A stretch of 64,000 nucleotides of DNA, from the NCBI RefSeq assembly GCF_024199925.1, contig NZ_JANADR010000001.1:8931501-8995500 (forward strand), read 5' to 3'. A model generated the notes under the pieces. It saw only the letters and a list, made by a program, of their open reading frames with translations, had not been told where the DNA came from and ran no database searches. Position 1 is the stretch's first letter; each line of letters opens with the position of its first letter. Source of the DNA: Bradyrhizobium sp. CCGUVB1N3. GTDB taxonomy: Bacteria; Pseudomonadota; Alphaproteobacteria; Rhizobiales; Xanthobacteraceae. Both the position numbers and the translations under genes were made by a program. Below, piece by piece: positions 51,973 through 59,789 of the stretch.

Positions 51973-52902
51973 ATGACACAAGCGGGCGTCTACGGAGAGA
52001 GGCTCGGGCGGCCCTTGTACTTGAAGGATGCGCCCTCGCTGATCACGCGCTCCTTGCGCAGCGCCGAGCTCGCGGTCACCGAAACCCGGAATGATGACCC
52101 CGTGCGCGATCTTTCGGGCTCGTTTCCCTCCGTGGATGCCTATCTTGTCAGCCTCAAGTTTCGCGATTACCCGGACTGCGAATGCTGGGAAGACGGGCGG
52201 TGCATCATCAAGACGGATGTCCGCGCCGGCGCAACGTATCTTTATGACCTGAAGCGCGATCCACGCTACGTAATTGACAAGCCGTTCCACTCCGTCTTTT
52301 TCTATCTGCCGCGCTCGGCGCTCGACGACATGGCCAAACAGAGCGGCGCTCCACGCGTTGATGAACTTGACTATCAGCCCGGCATTGGACACGACGACGC
52401 GGTCGTCCGTCATGTCGGGGCGTCGCTGTTGGAGGGGCTGCGTCGGCCGGCCGAGGCCAACCAGCTTTTCATCGATCACATGATGCTTGCGTTCACCGCG
52501 CATGTTGCCCAGGCCTATGGTGGGCTGAGGCGAGTCGGCGAACTGGCTCGCGGCGGTCTTGCGCCGTGGCAGGTGAAGCGAGCCTGCGAAAGGCTCGAGT
52601 CTGACCTCGGCGGGACTTTTTCACTGCAACAAATCGCGGCCGAGTTTGACCTCTCGGTCAGCCATTTTTCACGCGCGTTTCGAATCTCCACCGGACTGCC
52701 GCCGCATCAATGGCTGCTCAATCAGCGAGTGAAAGCGGCCAAGCAGTTGATGACTGTCCGCGATCTGCCCCTGGCCGAAATCGCAATTTCGGTCGGGTTT
52801 GCCAATCAAAGCCACTTCACGCGGGTATTCTCGGCCGCGGTCGGTGTTAGCCCAGGCGTGTGGCGCCGCGAAGCGAATGGTGCAACGGGAAACGAAACCT
52901 AA
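51973..52902 (+). CDS. AraC-family transcriptional regulator (pair 2, proximal copy)
   Basis: 309 residues. A sensing domain (GATYLYDLKRDPRYVIDKPF near 87; FHSVFFYLPRSALDDMA) precedes the AraC domain with HTH units FSLQQIAAEFDLSVSHFSRA near 218 and PLAEIAISVGFANQSHFTRV near 266, ending VGVSPGVWRRE. It is clearly from a different AraC subfamily than pair 1. The next gene, 12 bp downstream, is its tandem duplicate, so the two are likely co-transcribed. Confidence 0.92.
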   Translation: MTQAGVYGERLGRPLYLKDAPSLITRSLRSAELAVTETRNDDPVRDLSGSFPSVDAYLVSLKFRDYPDCECWEDGRCIIKTDVRAGATYLYDLKRDPRYVIDKPFHSVFFYLPRSALDDMAKQSGAPRVDELDYQPGIGHDDAVVRHVGASLLEGLRRPAEANQLFIDHMMLAFTAHVAQAYGGLRRVGELARGGLAPWQVKRACERLESDLGGTFSLQQIAAEFDLSVSHFSRAFRISTGLPPHQWLLNQRVKAAKQLMTVRDLPLAEIAISVGFANQSHFTRVFSAAVGVSPGVWRREANGATGNET

Positions 52903-52914
52903 GGGACCACGCCC

Positions 52915-53844
52915 ATGGCACAGGCGAGCACCTTCGGACTGAGGGTCAGGCAGCAGTTGCGCCTGAGGGATGCGCCGCCCTCGCTGATCACGCGCTCAAT
53001 GCGTGGCGTCGATCTCGCGGTCACCGAAACCCAGGACGATAACCCCGTGCCGGGCCTTTCCGGCTCGGTGGCCGATGAGGCCTATCTGGTCAGCCTGAAG
53101 CTTCACAATTACCCGGACTGCGAACTCTGGGATCACGGCAAGTGCGTCACGAAGGCGGACGTCCGAGCCGGTACAACGTATCTGTACGATCTCAGGAGCG
53201 ATCCGGGTTTTGTCATCAACAAGCCGTTTCATTCCCTCCAGTTTTATCTTCCACGTTCAGCGCTCGACGTCATCGCCAAAGAATCCCGCACACCGCGTGT
53301 TGGCGACCTCGCCTGTCAGTTCGGCTTCGGCCATGACGACAAGGTCATGCGTCATATCGGGGCATCGCTGTTGGAAGGGCTGAGTCGGCCGGCCGAAGCC
53401 AACCAGCTTTTCATCGATCACATGATGCTGGCGTTCACCGCGCACATCGCCCAGGCCTATGGCGGACTGCAGCGCATCACCGTATCGAGCCGCGGCGGTC
53501 TCGCGGCGTGGCAAGTGAAGCGCGCCTGCGAAAAACTGGAATCCGATCTCGGCGGGCAGCTTTCGTTGCGGCAGATCGCGGCCGAGTTCGGCCTCTCAGT
53601 CAGCCATTTTTCGCGTGCATTTCGGGTTTCGACCGGTTTGCCGCCGCACCAGTGGCTGCTTCATCAGCGCGTGAAGGCGGCCAAGCAGTTGATGACGGTG
53701 CGCGAGCTGCCGCTGGCCGAGATTGCACTATCGGCCGGATTCGCCAATCAAAGCCACTTTACGCGGGTGTTCTCGACCGTCGTCGGCGTCAGCCCAGGCG
53801 TGTGGCGCCGCGAAACACTAGGCGCGTCGGAAGACGAGACGTAG
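52915..53844 (+). CDS. AraC-family transcriptional regulator (pair 2, distal copy)
   Basis: 309 residues, identical in length to its upstream paralogue and similar over the whole sequence: GTTYLYDLRSDPGFVINKPF in the sensing half, LSLRQIAAEFGLSVSHFSRA and PLAEIALSAGFANQSHFTRV in the two HTH units. The recognition helices are almost unchanged. It ends 28 bp before the convergent catalase-family gene, whose upstream region carries an AraC-style direct repeat, so this gene or its paralogues may control it. Confidence 0.92.
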   Translation: MAQASTFGLRVRQQLRLRDAPPSLITRSMRGVDLAVTETQDDNPVPGLSGSVADEAYLVSLKLHNYPDCELWDHGKCVTKADVRAGTTYLYDLRSDPGFVINKPFHSLQFYLPRSALDVIAKESRTPRVGDLACQFGFGHDDKVMRHIGASLLEGLSRPAEANQLFIDHMMLAFTAHIAQAYGGLQRITVSSRGGLAAWQVKRACEKLESDLGGQLSLRQIAAEFGLSVSHFSRAFRVSTGLPPHQWLLHQRVKAAKQLMTVRELPLAEIALSAGFANQSHFTRVFSTVVGVSPGVWRRETLGASEDET

Positions 53845-53872
53845 TCCGGGGTAGTCAAGGGGACTCGCCTGA

Positions 53873-54814
53873 TCAACGACGCCTCGCAAACGAGATCGCG
53901 TAGGCGGCGCTGCGCGCCGCGAAGATCTCGTCAGGCGGATGACCGATGCCTTCGGCGAGATTTGCGGGATCGAAGAAGAAGGCGTCGCACGCTTCGTTCG
54001 GCTCGATGGCGGTGATAACGATTGTTCCCAACCGCAGCGCCTCTCGTCTGTCTTCGTCTGGCCAACGGATGGTCACGTCCATGGTGGGATCCCCGGGACG
54101 ATCGAGCAGCGCCATCACGCTGAAGCGGGCATCGCCTGCGGCGATCCGATGTTCGAGATCTTCGTGCAGGAAATCCACAGACTTCGCCTTAGCCTCGTCC
54201 TCCGTCAGCGTGATGTCTCCGCCGACGGGCGTGACCTTGAACTTGATGAACCGAGTCTCCCCCATCGAATTCGTCGCGGGAAAGGCGTGCACGCCCCAGT
54301 AGGTTGTTCCCGCAAAGCTCGCCGGCAGCGGACCCGCGGCGATGTAATTAGCCTGGTGCAGCGTTTCGGGATTGGCGGCGGAGAATGCGTTGATTTTCTC
54401 CAGATCCGGCTTGCCGTCCGCTCCCGGAATGCCCGCGTTGAGGAACGCCAGCATCTGGTCGAGCGTCCTTGCATGATACACCGGAGCGCTCTGCGTGAGA
54501 ATGTCGGACTGATTATCTACGTTTCCGAGCCTGAAGCTGAAGCCGCGCAACGCGAGCTTGTCAGTATCCGCCACTCCGGGATTGGCGCCGCCGACTGAGA
54601 AGCGCGCCAGCACCCGTGATGGTCTTGTGAAGCTCTTGGATTTCGTTATCTCCTCCGCCCGATCCGACGGGATATAGGCGCCATGGACGCACTGGCCCTT
54701 GGCAAAGCTCGCGCGCACCTTTGGCGAATCGCCGGCTATCGCTTTTAGGGCGTCGACGATCGATGCGGGCGTGGCAGTGCCGCTCGGCACATAGCGGGAT
54801 CTTGGGTTTGACAC
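53873..54814 (-). CDS. Catalase-family (SrpA-like) haem peroxidase
   Basis: 313 residues from a GTG start, the short catalase-related peroxidase form rather than full catalase (~480). The distal His region is FAKGQCVHGAYIP near 39-51, followed by the family sequence VLARFSVGGANPGVADTDKL and RGFSFRLGN. The proximal haem-ligand Tyr is in ARSAAYAISFARRR at the extreme C-terminus. No signal peptide is evident. It would reduce peroxides using an organic donor. The gene is alone on its transcript, with the direct-repeat operator 36 bp before the start. Confidence 0.88.
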   Translation of the reverse strand: MSNPRSRYVPSGTATPASIVDALKAIAGDSPKVRASFAKGQCVHGAYIPSDRAEEITKSKSFTRPSRVLARFSVGGANPGVADTDKLALRGFSFRLGNVDNQSDILTQSAPVYHARTLDQMLAFLNAGIPGADGKPDLEKINAFSAANPETLHQANYIAAGPLPASFAGTTYWGVHAFPATNSMGETRFIKFKVTPVGGDITLTEDEAKAKSVDFLHEDLEHRIAAGDARFSVMALLDRPGDPTMDVTIRWPDEDRREALRLGTIVITAIEPNEACDAFFFDPANLAEGIGHPPDEIFAARSAAYAISFARRR

Positions 54815-54849
54815 TGCAACGGTCTAGCGAACCTTGTGCTCCGCTGCCC

Positions 54850-54881
54850 CAGAGCGATTGCGGCACTTGCAGAGCAATTGC
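54850..54881 (-). promoter_or_regulatory. AraC-style direct-repeat operator, copy 2 (catalase gene)
   Basis: Plus-strand half-sites CAGAGCGATTGC (54850-54861) and CAGAGCAATTGC (54870-54881), period 20 bp, spacer GGCACTTG. Twenty-eight of 32 positions agree with the copy at 49493, although the neighbouring sequence is unrelated. It is placed 36-67 bp before the catalase-family start codon, a normal position for an activator site. Confidence 0.65.
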
Positions 54882-54966
54882 TGCGATTGGCGCGTCGCTT
54901 TGATGCAGTTGGGAAAATTCTCTCGTGAAATCAATGGCAGTAGCATGTCGCTTGAACCAGCGGGTT

Positions 54967-54991
54967 CCAGGTTCGAGCTCTGGTGCGCCCA
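54967..54991 (+). other. tRNA- or tmRNA-like T-arm and acceptor 3' fragment
   Basis: CCAGG (54967-54971), a 7-nt loop TTCGAGC and TCTGG (54979-54983) form a canonical T-arm with one G-U pair, directly followed by the 7-nt acceptor strand TGCGCCC (54984-54990) and discriminator A. No matching 5' acceptor strand, D-arm or clear anticodon arm is found upstream, and no CCA follows. This looks like the 3' end left behind by integration or deletion at a tRNA or two-piece tmRNA gene. It could also be chance. Confidence 0.4.
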
Positions 54992-55143
54992 GGCCGCTGC
55001 CGTCGCAAGTCAATCACGACGTTGCCCTCGGGCTGTGCGCAGCAGATCAGCACATTGCCCTCTGCCTTTGGATCGACGGGCGCCCAACGGCTGCCACTGA
55101 CCCAAGCTCCGTAACGGGGAGGAGGAGCGCGCGGCAACGATCC

Positions 55144-56307
55144 TCATTCGCCGATCTGATCGATCGGCTTGAAATGGTCGCCCTCGACCGTATTGACGAA
55201 GATCACGGCGGACTTGTTGTCGCCCTTCTCGGTCCATTGCACCGGCCTCGCATAGGCGATGCCCTGGAAAGTCAGCTTGCGAAGCGCCGCCACGACGTCA
55301 GCACGCGTCGGCACACCTTCCTTCGCCTTGGCGGCATCAGCGATCGCAACCATCAGCACGCGCGCCGAATCGTAGGAGCTTGCCGCATAGTTGTTGATCG
55401 GCCCGTACTTCGCCGTGTAATTCGCGCCGAACTCGGCGCTGCCGGGAACGGTCCCGATCGCGGGCGCGGCGGAGAGAATGCGAACACCTTCCGCTTTCGT
55501 AGCGGCGCCTTCGGATGCCTGAATGAATGCCTTGGTGTCCCAGCAGCCGTCCCCGCAGGTGAACAGTTGCGTCAATCCTTCTGCACGCATCTCTTTCAGG
55601 ATCAGCGCTCCTTCGCGTATGCCGGCAAAGAACACCACGTCAAAATCCTTTGGCCACGACTTGACGAAATCGGCAAAATCCTTCTCGCCCACCTTCACCG
55701 ATTTGCGCGCCACAACAGTGCCGCCGCTGCCAAAACCGGCGACGAACTGATCGGCCAGTCCGACGCCATAGGGCGTGCCGTCGTCGACCACGAGCGCGCG
55801 CTTCTTGCCCATCTTCTCGATGAGATAGTGCGCCAGACCCGGCCCCTTCCTGTCGTCGCGGTTGGTCAGTCGGAAGATGGTGGCAAAGCCGCTCTCCGTC
55901 ACTTTCGGGTTCGACGCCATCGGCGTGATCACCGCAAGCGAGCAGTCGGCGTAGATCTGCCCCGTCGCGACGGCAACGCCGCTGTTGACGTGGCCGACCA
56001 CGCCGAGAATGGACGGATCATCGCAAAAGCCCTTGGCCACCGCCTTTCCGGCTTCGGGGTCGGCCTTGTCGTCGACCGCTATGGCCAAAACCTTGGCGCC
56101 GGTGATGCCGCCGGCCGCGTTGCGCTCATCGACGGCGAGGTCGACGGCCTGTTTCATCTCGATGCCGAAACCGGCCGAGGTCGTCGTGAGCGGCCCGCCA
56201 ATGCCGATCTTGACTTCCTTGCCGCCCAACTGCGCGGCGGCGGGGGCCGCGACCGCCAGGGCAAGAACGGACACAAGCAAGGGGAGAGCGCCGCGACAAC
56301 CGGTCAT
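55144..56307 (-). CDS. Orphan branched-chain-type ABC substrate-binding protein
   Basis: 387 residues from the ATG at 56307, which lies 5 bp after GGAGG. The Sec signal peptide is GALPLLVSVLALAVAAPAAA with cleavage near AQ. The mature protein begins KEVKIGIGGPLTTTSAGFGI and shows Peripla_BP_6 features (GVVGHVNSGVAVATGQIYAD, FRLTNRDDRKGPGLAHYLIE, VDDGTPYGVGLADQFVAGFG). No permease or ATPase genes adjoin, so it must share an importer or act as a sensor ligand carrier. It is not close to the binding protein at 29163. Confidence 0.9.
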   Translation of the reverse strand: MTGCRGALPLLVSVLALAVAAPAAAQLGGKEVKIGIGGPLTTTSAGFGIEMKQAVDLAVDERNAAGGITGAKVLAIAVDDKADPEAGKAVAKGFCDDPSILGVVGHVNSGVAVATGQIYADCSLAVITPMASNPKVTESGFATIFRLTNRDDRKGPGLAHYLIEKMGKKRALVVDDGTPYGVGLADQFVAGFGSGGTVVARKSVKVGEKDFADFVKSWPKDFDVVFFAGIREGALILKEMRAEGLTQLFTCGDGCWDTKAFIQASEGAATKAEGVRILSAAPAIGTVPGSAEFGANYTAKYGPINNYAASSYDSARVLMVAIADAAKAKEGVPTRADVVAALRKLTFQGIAYARPVQWTEKGDNKSAVIFVNTVEGDHFKPIDQIGE

Positions 56308-56485
56308 GGTAACCTCCAAATTACGTTTTGCAGGTCACAGGCTGTCACGCCCCCCGCTACCAGTCAACAATCGATAGAAGGTTACGGCTTCCCCTTGCGC
56401 CGCCGCGCGAAAACGCCTGAGATAGGCGGCTTTGTCGCGCCGCGGATCAGCACGCGGGCTCCTACATGCAGTTTGATGGTTACAC

Positions 56486-57142
56486 ATGAGCGCCCACAGC
56501 CGGACCAGAACCGTCCTCCCGCCCTCACGCGCCGGCAGCCTCGATCTGGTCGGCGGGGAACTGGCATGGGATTTCACCAACACGTCGTCGGCGCGTGGCT
56601 TGCCGGCCCACCAGGAGCATTTGAGGGATTTCGACACGCTGATGCAGTGGGTCGAACACGCCCGCGTCATGCCGCCCTCCGACTGCGCCTACATACGCTC
56701 CACGCTGTCGGGCCATCCGCGCCGGGCGCACCGCGCCTTCGAACGCGCGATCGAGATGCGCGAGCTGATCTGGACGATCGGCACCGCGCTTGCCGAGCAG
56801 CGGCCGGTCTCGGCCAGGCTGCTCGACCTGCTCTCAGCCGCGCACGCCGCGAATTTACGCCACGCCGAGATGCGGATGCGTCTCGGCAGCTACATCTGGG
56901 TGTTTGATCCGCGTCGCGACATCGAAGCGGCGATCCTGGGTCCGATCACGCTGTCGGCCCTGACATTGCTCATGGAAAAGGACCTCTTGCGCACCAGGCG
57001 CTGCGCAGGCCAGGAATGCGGCTGGCTATTCTTCGATACAACCAAGAACAACGGCCGCCGCTGGTGCGAAATGCGCGTCTGCGGCAATCGTGCCAAGGTG
57101 CGGGCCGCCCGCGACAGGCAGAGACGCGCGCGAAAGGGGTGA
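56486..57142 (+). CDS. CGNR zinc-finger / ABATE-domain transcriptional regulator
   Basis: 218 residues. The N-terminal ABATE (DUF1470) stress-sensing domain begins SLDLVGGELAWDFTNT and continues to about 150. The C-terminal CGNR zinc finger supplies four cysteines, in RRCAGQECGWLFFD and RRWCEMRVCGNRAKV. Proteins of this type are putative ligand-responsive regulators, often of small-molecule operons. It is divergent from the orphan binding-protein gene upstream, across about 180 bp, which may be its target. Confidence 0.88.
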   Translation: MSAHSRTRTVLPPSRAGSLDLVGGELAWDFTNTSSARGLPAHQEHLRDFDTLMQWVEHARVMPPSDCAYIRSTLSGHPRRAHRAFERAIEMRELIWTIGTALAEQRPVSARLLDLLSAAHAANLRHAEMRMRLGSYIWVFDPRRDIEAAILGPITLSALTLLMEKDLLRTRRCAGQECGWLFFDTTKNNGRRWCEMRVCGNRAKVRAARDRQRRARKG

Positions 57143-57208
57143 TCGAGCGCAGCACTGTCCGCTTCGTCATGGCCGGTCCAGGCCATCCACGTCTTTGACA
57201 GACCACAT

Positions 57209-58450
57209 TCATTCTTTGAACAGAACGTCATGGTCGCGCGCAAAAGTCGCCAGCAGTGGCAGAGCGGCGCCGCCGATTGCGCGCGCATCGCGACCAACCG
57301 AGCCTTCCACCACCACGGCGTCGGTGAGTCCCTGCCGGTCCATGTGTGCCCATTGCAAGTTGGTTCTCTCGACAAGGCGGCGCCGCACGTCGGCCGGAAA
57401 AGCACCGTCGATGACGATGGCTTCAAAGTCGATGACCGCCAGCAACGCAGCGATCGCCTGCGCCAGCGCCTCGGCGGCTTCGGCAATCCAGGCCTCGAGC
57501 GGCTCCTCGAAGCTCGACCAATCATCAGGCGAGAGCCAGATCTCGGTGCCGCGCAGACCGGCGGCGATCAGTCGACGCTCCAGGCGATAGATGGAGGCGG
57601 TGCGGATCAACTGTTGGAGGCTGGTCTCGCCGCTCTCTTCCCGTCGCATGATCGGCAACGAGCCGAGCGCTCCGGCGTTGCCGCTACGACCCGGAAACAG
57701 ACTGCCGTTCAGAACGATGCCGCCGCCGACGAATGTGCCGACATAAAAATAGGCGAAGTCGCGGTAGGTTGCTCCCGCGCCGAAGGTGAGTTCGGCCGCA
57801 CATGCCGACGTTGCGTCGTTGTGGACGCGGATCGGCCATGTGCCGAAGCGGCGCGAGAGTTCGGTGGCCACGTTGAAGTCGCGCCACCTGCCGAGCACGC
57901 CGGGCGGCGTTTGCAGATCCGCCTCCCAATTCCACAATTCAAACGGCATCGCGACGCCGATGCCGCTGATCCTGCCTTGCAGATTCTCCGGCACTGCGGC
58001 GAGAAGGTTTGGCATCTCGCGTTCCGCAAAGGCCATGATGTCCTCAGGCAAGGGGAAGGCGTAGATCGTGCGGCGCCTGGCGCGGATGCCGGCGATGAAG
58101 TCCATCAACACCAGATCGGAGCTGCGCCGGCCGATCATCAGACCGAGCCCGAAAGCGCCGTCTGGATTGAGCGAGTAGGGGACGGACGGCTGGCCAATGC
58201 GACCCCGCTGCGGCTCGCCGGCGAGCAGCAGTCCGTCTGCTTCCAGCCGGTTGATGATGACCGTCGTGGTCTGTGTCGACAGGCCGGTCAGGCGCGCGAT
58301 CTCGACCTTGGCGAGGCTGCGATGGCGCCGGATGAGGGAGAGGATCAGGCGCTCGTTGTAAAGTCTCACCCCAGTCTGGGTGGTGCCGCGGCTTCCGCCC
58401 ATCAGCGTCACCGGCGGGTTGGCCCCGGCGCCCGGCGCTGTTTCATCCAT
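57209..58450 (-). CDS. ROK-family transcriptional regulator (FrcR-like)
   Basis: 413 residues from an ATG behind GGAG. The N-terminal winged helix (SLIRRHRSLAKVEIARLTGL then STQTTTVIINRLEADGLLL) is joined to a ROK sugar-binding domain with ALGLMIGRRS-like first strand and FVGGGIVLNGSLFPGRSGNA near 250. The usual zinc-binding C-x-C-G-x2-G-C motif after the HGE-like loop is not present. It is transcribed away from frcB, and the long palindrome at 58527 lies in the shared region. By position it is the expected repressor of the fructose-type importer, as in rhizobial frc loci. A paralogue lies at 62722. Confidence 0.9.
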   Translation of the reverse strand: MDETAPGAGANPPVTLMGGSRGTTQTGVRLYNERLILSLIRRHRSLAKVEIARLTGLSTQTTTVIINRLEADGLLLAGEPQRGRIGQPSVPYSLNPDGAFGLGLMIGRRSSDLVLMDFIAGIRARRRTIYAFPLPEDIMAFAEREMPNLLAAVPENLQGRISGIGVAMPFELWNWEADLQTPPGVLGRWRDFNVATELSRRFGTWPIRVHNDATSACAAELTFGAGATYRDFAYFYVGTFVGGGIVLNGSLFPGRSGNAGALGSLPIMRREESGETSLQQLIRTASIYRLERRLIAAGLRGTEIWLSPDDWSSFEEPLEAWIAEAAEALAQAIAALLAVIDFEAIVIDGAFPADVRRRLVERTNLQWAHMDRQGLTDAVVVEGSVGRDARAIGGAALPLLATFARDHDVLFKE

Positions 58451-58526
58451 CCTTGGCTCCCAAACCCTTGAGCTGTCTAACTTTCACGGCAGCCTAACGG
58501 GCACAATGAACGGAGAGAAGTTAGGC

Positions 58527-58561
58527 GTCAATTAATAAATCGGAATGATTTATTTATTGAC
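58527..58561. promoter_or_regulatory. 35-bp palindromic operator before frcB
   Basis: Arms GTCAATTAATAAATC (58527-58541) and GATTTATTTATTGAC (58547-58561) match over 14 of 15 positions around the spacer GGAAT. The AT-rich core with AAT/ATT arms resembles operators of ROK repressors such as Mlc and NagC. Immediately before it, GCCTAAC (58492-58498) and GTTAGGC (58520-58526) form a second perfect inverted repeat. Both lie between the divergent ROK and frcB genes. Confidence 0.75.
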
Positions 58562-58642
58562 TCGGAGGTTTTGATGCTCCTAGGATCACCAAACACGCGG
58601 GTCGAACCGCTTACCAAACAAACGTCCCACGGGAGGGGATCA

Positions 58643-59662
58643 ATGCGTCAGTCATTCGGGCTATTCACCGCACTCGTGCTTGCTCTTGGCGCTACCGGCG
58701 CTTCGGCGGCCGACAAGCCGATCGTTGGGCTCATCACCAAGACCAACACCAATCCGTTCTTTGTGAAGATGAAGGCGGGTGCCGACGAAGCCGCCAAGGC
58801 CAATGACGTCGAGCTGCGCTCCTTCGCCGGCAAGGTCGATGGCGACAATGAGAGCCAGGTGGCGGCCATCGAGAATCTGATCGCCGCCGGTGCCAAAGGC
58901 ATCCTGATCACGCCGAACGACTCCCGCGCCATCGTGCCGGCCGTCGAGAAGGCGCGCGCGGCGGGCATTCTGGTCATTGCCCTCGATACGCCGCTCGATC
59001 CGCCGAATGCGGCCGATGCAACCTTTGCCACCGACAATTTCCTGGCGGGTCAGTTGATCGGCCAGTGGGCCGCGAAGACGCTCGGTGCCAAGGCGGCATC
59101 CGCGAAGATCGCGCTTCTGGACCTCAACGTGAACCAGATCTCGGTCGACGTCGCTCGGGATCAGGGCTTCCTGAAAGGCTTTGGCATCGATCTCGGCAAC
59201 CCCGCCAAGATCGGCGACGAGAAGGATGCGCGCATTGTCGGGCATGATGTGACCCTTGGCAGCGAGGAAGGTGGCCGCAAGGCCATGGAAAACCTGCTGC
59301 AAAAGGACCCCGGCATCTCGCTCGTCTACACCATCAACGAGCCTGCCGCAGCGGGCGCCTACGAGGCCTTGCGTTCCGTCGGCCGCGACAAGGACGTGGT
59401 GATTGTTTCCGTCGACGGCGGTTGCCCGGGTGTGCGCAACGTAAAGGATGGCGTGATCGGTGCCACGTCGATGCAGTTCCCGCTGCTGATGGCGGCGAAA
59501 GGCGTCGAGGCGGTGAAAGCGTTCGCCACCGGTGGTGGAAAGCCAAAGGCTTCGCCCGGACTCGATTTCTTCAACACTGGTGTCGAGCTCGTCACCGACA
59601 AGCCGGTAGGGGATCTGCCGTCGATTGACGGCGCTGCCGCCTTGAAGAAATGCTGGGGCTGA
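58643..59662 (+). CDS. frcB: Fructose-type ABC substrate-binding protein
   Basis: 339 residues from the ATG at 58643, which follows GGGAGGGG; the frame extends to 58571 but the signal peptide starts here ([20 protein letters not shown], cleavage near AADK). The mature protein begins [20 protein letters not shown], then [20 protein letters not shown] and [17 protein letters not shown] [12 protein letters not shown], closely resembling rhizobial FrcB of the CUT2 (ribose-type) group. It should bind fructose and perhaps ribose or mannose in the periplasm. Confidence 0.9.
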   Translation: MRQSFGLFTALVLALGATGASAADKPIVGLITKTNTNPFFVKMKAGADEAAKANDVELRSFAGKVDGDNESQVAAIENLIAAGAKGILITPNDSRAIVPAVEKARAAGILVIALDTPLDPPNAADATFATDNFLAGQLIGQWAAKTLGAKAASAKIALLDLNVNQISVDVARDQGFLKGFGIDLGNPAKIGDEKDARIVGHDVTLGSEEGGRKAMENLLQKDPGISLVYTINEPAAAGAYEALRSVGRDKDVVIVSVDGGCPGVRNVKDGVIGATSMQFPLLMAAKGVEAVKAFATGGGKPKASPGLDFFNTGVELVTDKPVGDLPSIDGAAALKKCWG

Positions 59663-59696
59663 TCGCCTCCCCGACCTTTGACCTCTGGCAAGGAGA

Positions 59697-59717
59697 GGCG
59701 CCCGGAATCCGGGCGCC
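59697..59717 (+). terminator. Stem-loop between frcB and frcC
   Basis: GGCGCCCGG (59697-59705) and CCGGGCGCC (59709-59717) form a perfect 9-bp stem with a 3-nt loop, 34 bp after the frcB stop. No U-run follows. It is placed to protect the frcB message or reduce read-through into the permease, as with the hairpins at 11780 and 21497. Confidence 0.6.
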
Positions 59718-59789
59718 GGATAACAGCGGAGACTTTCGCCCTCAGCGTCGCGATGGGCGGGTCTTACGCATGCAACGAGGAAAACGGCC

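Noticed and set aside
54925..56907. 660-codon plus-strand frame
   Set aside because: It runs antisense through the intact orphan binding-protein gene and into the CGNR gene out of frame, and has no recognisable domain. It is a by-product of high GC.
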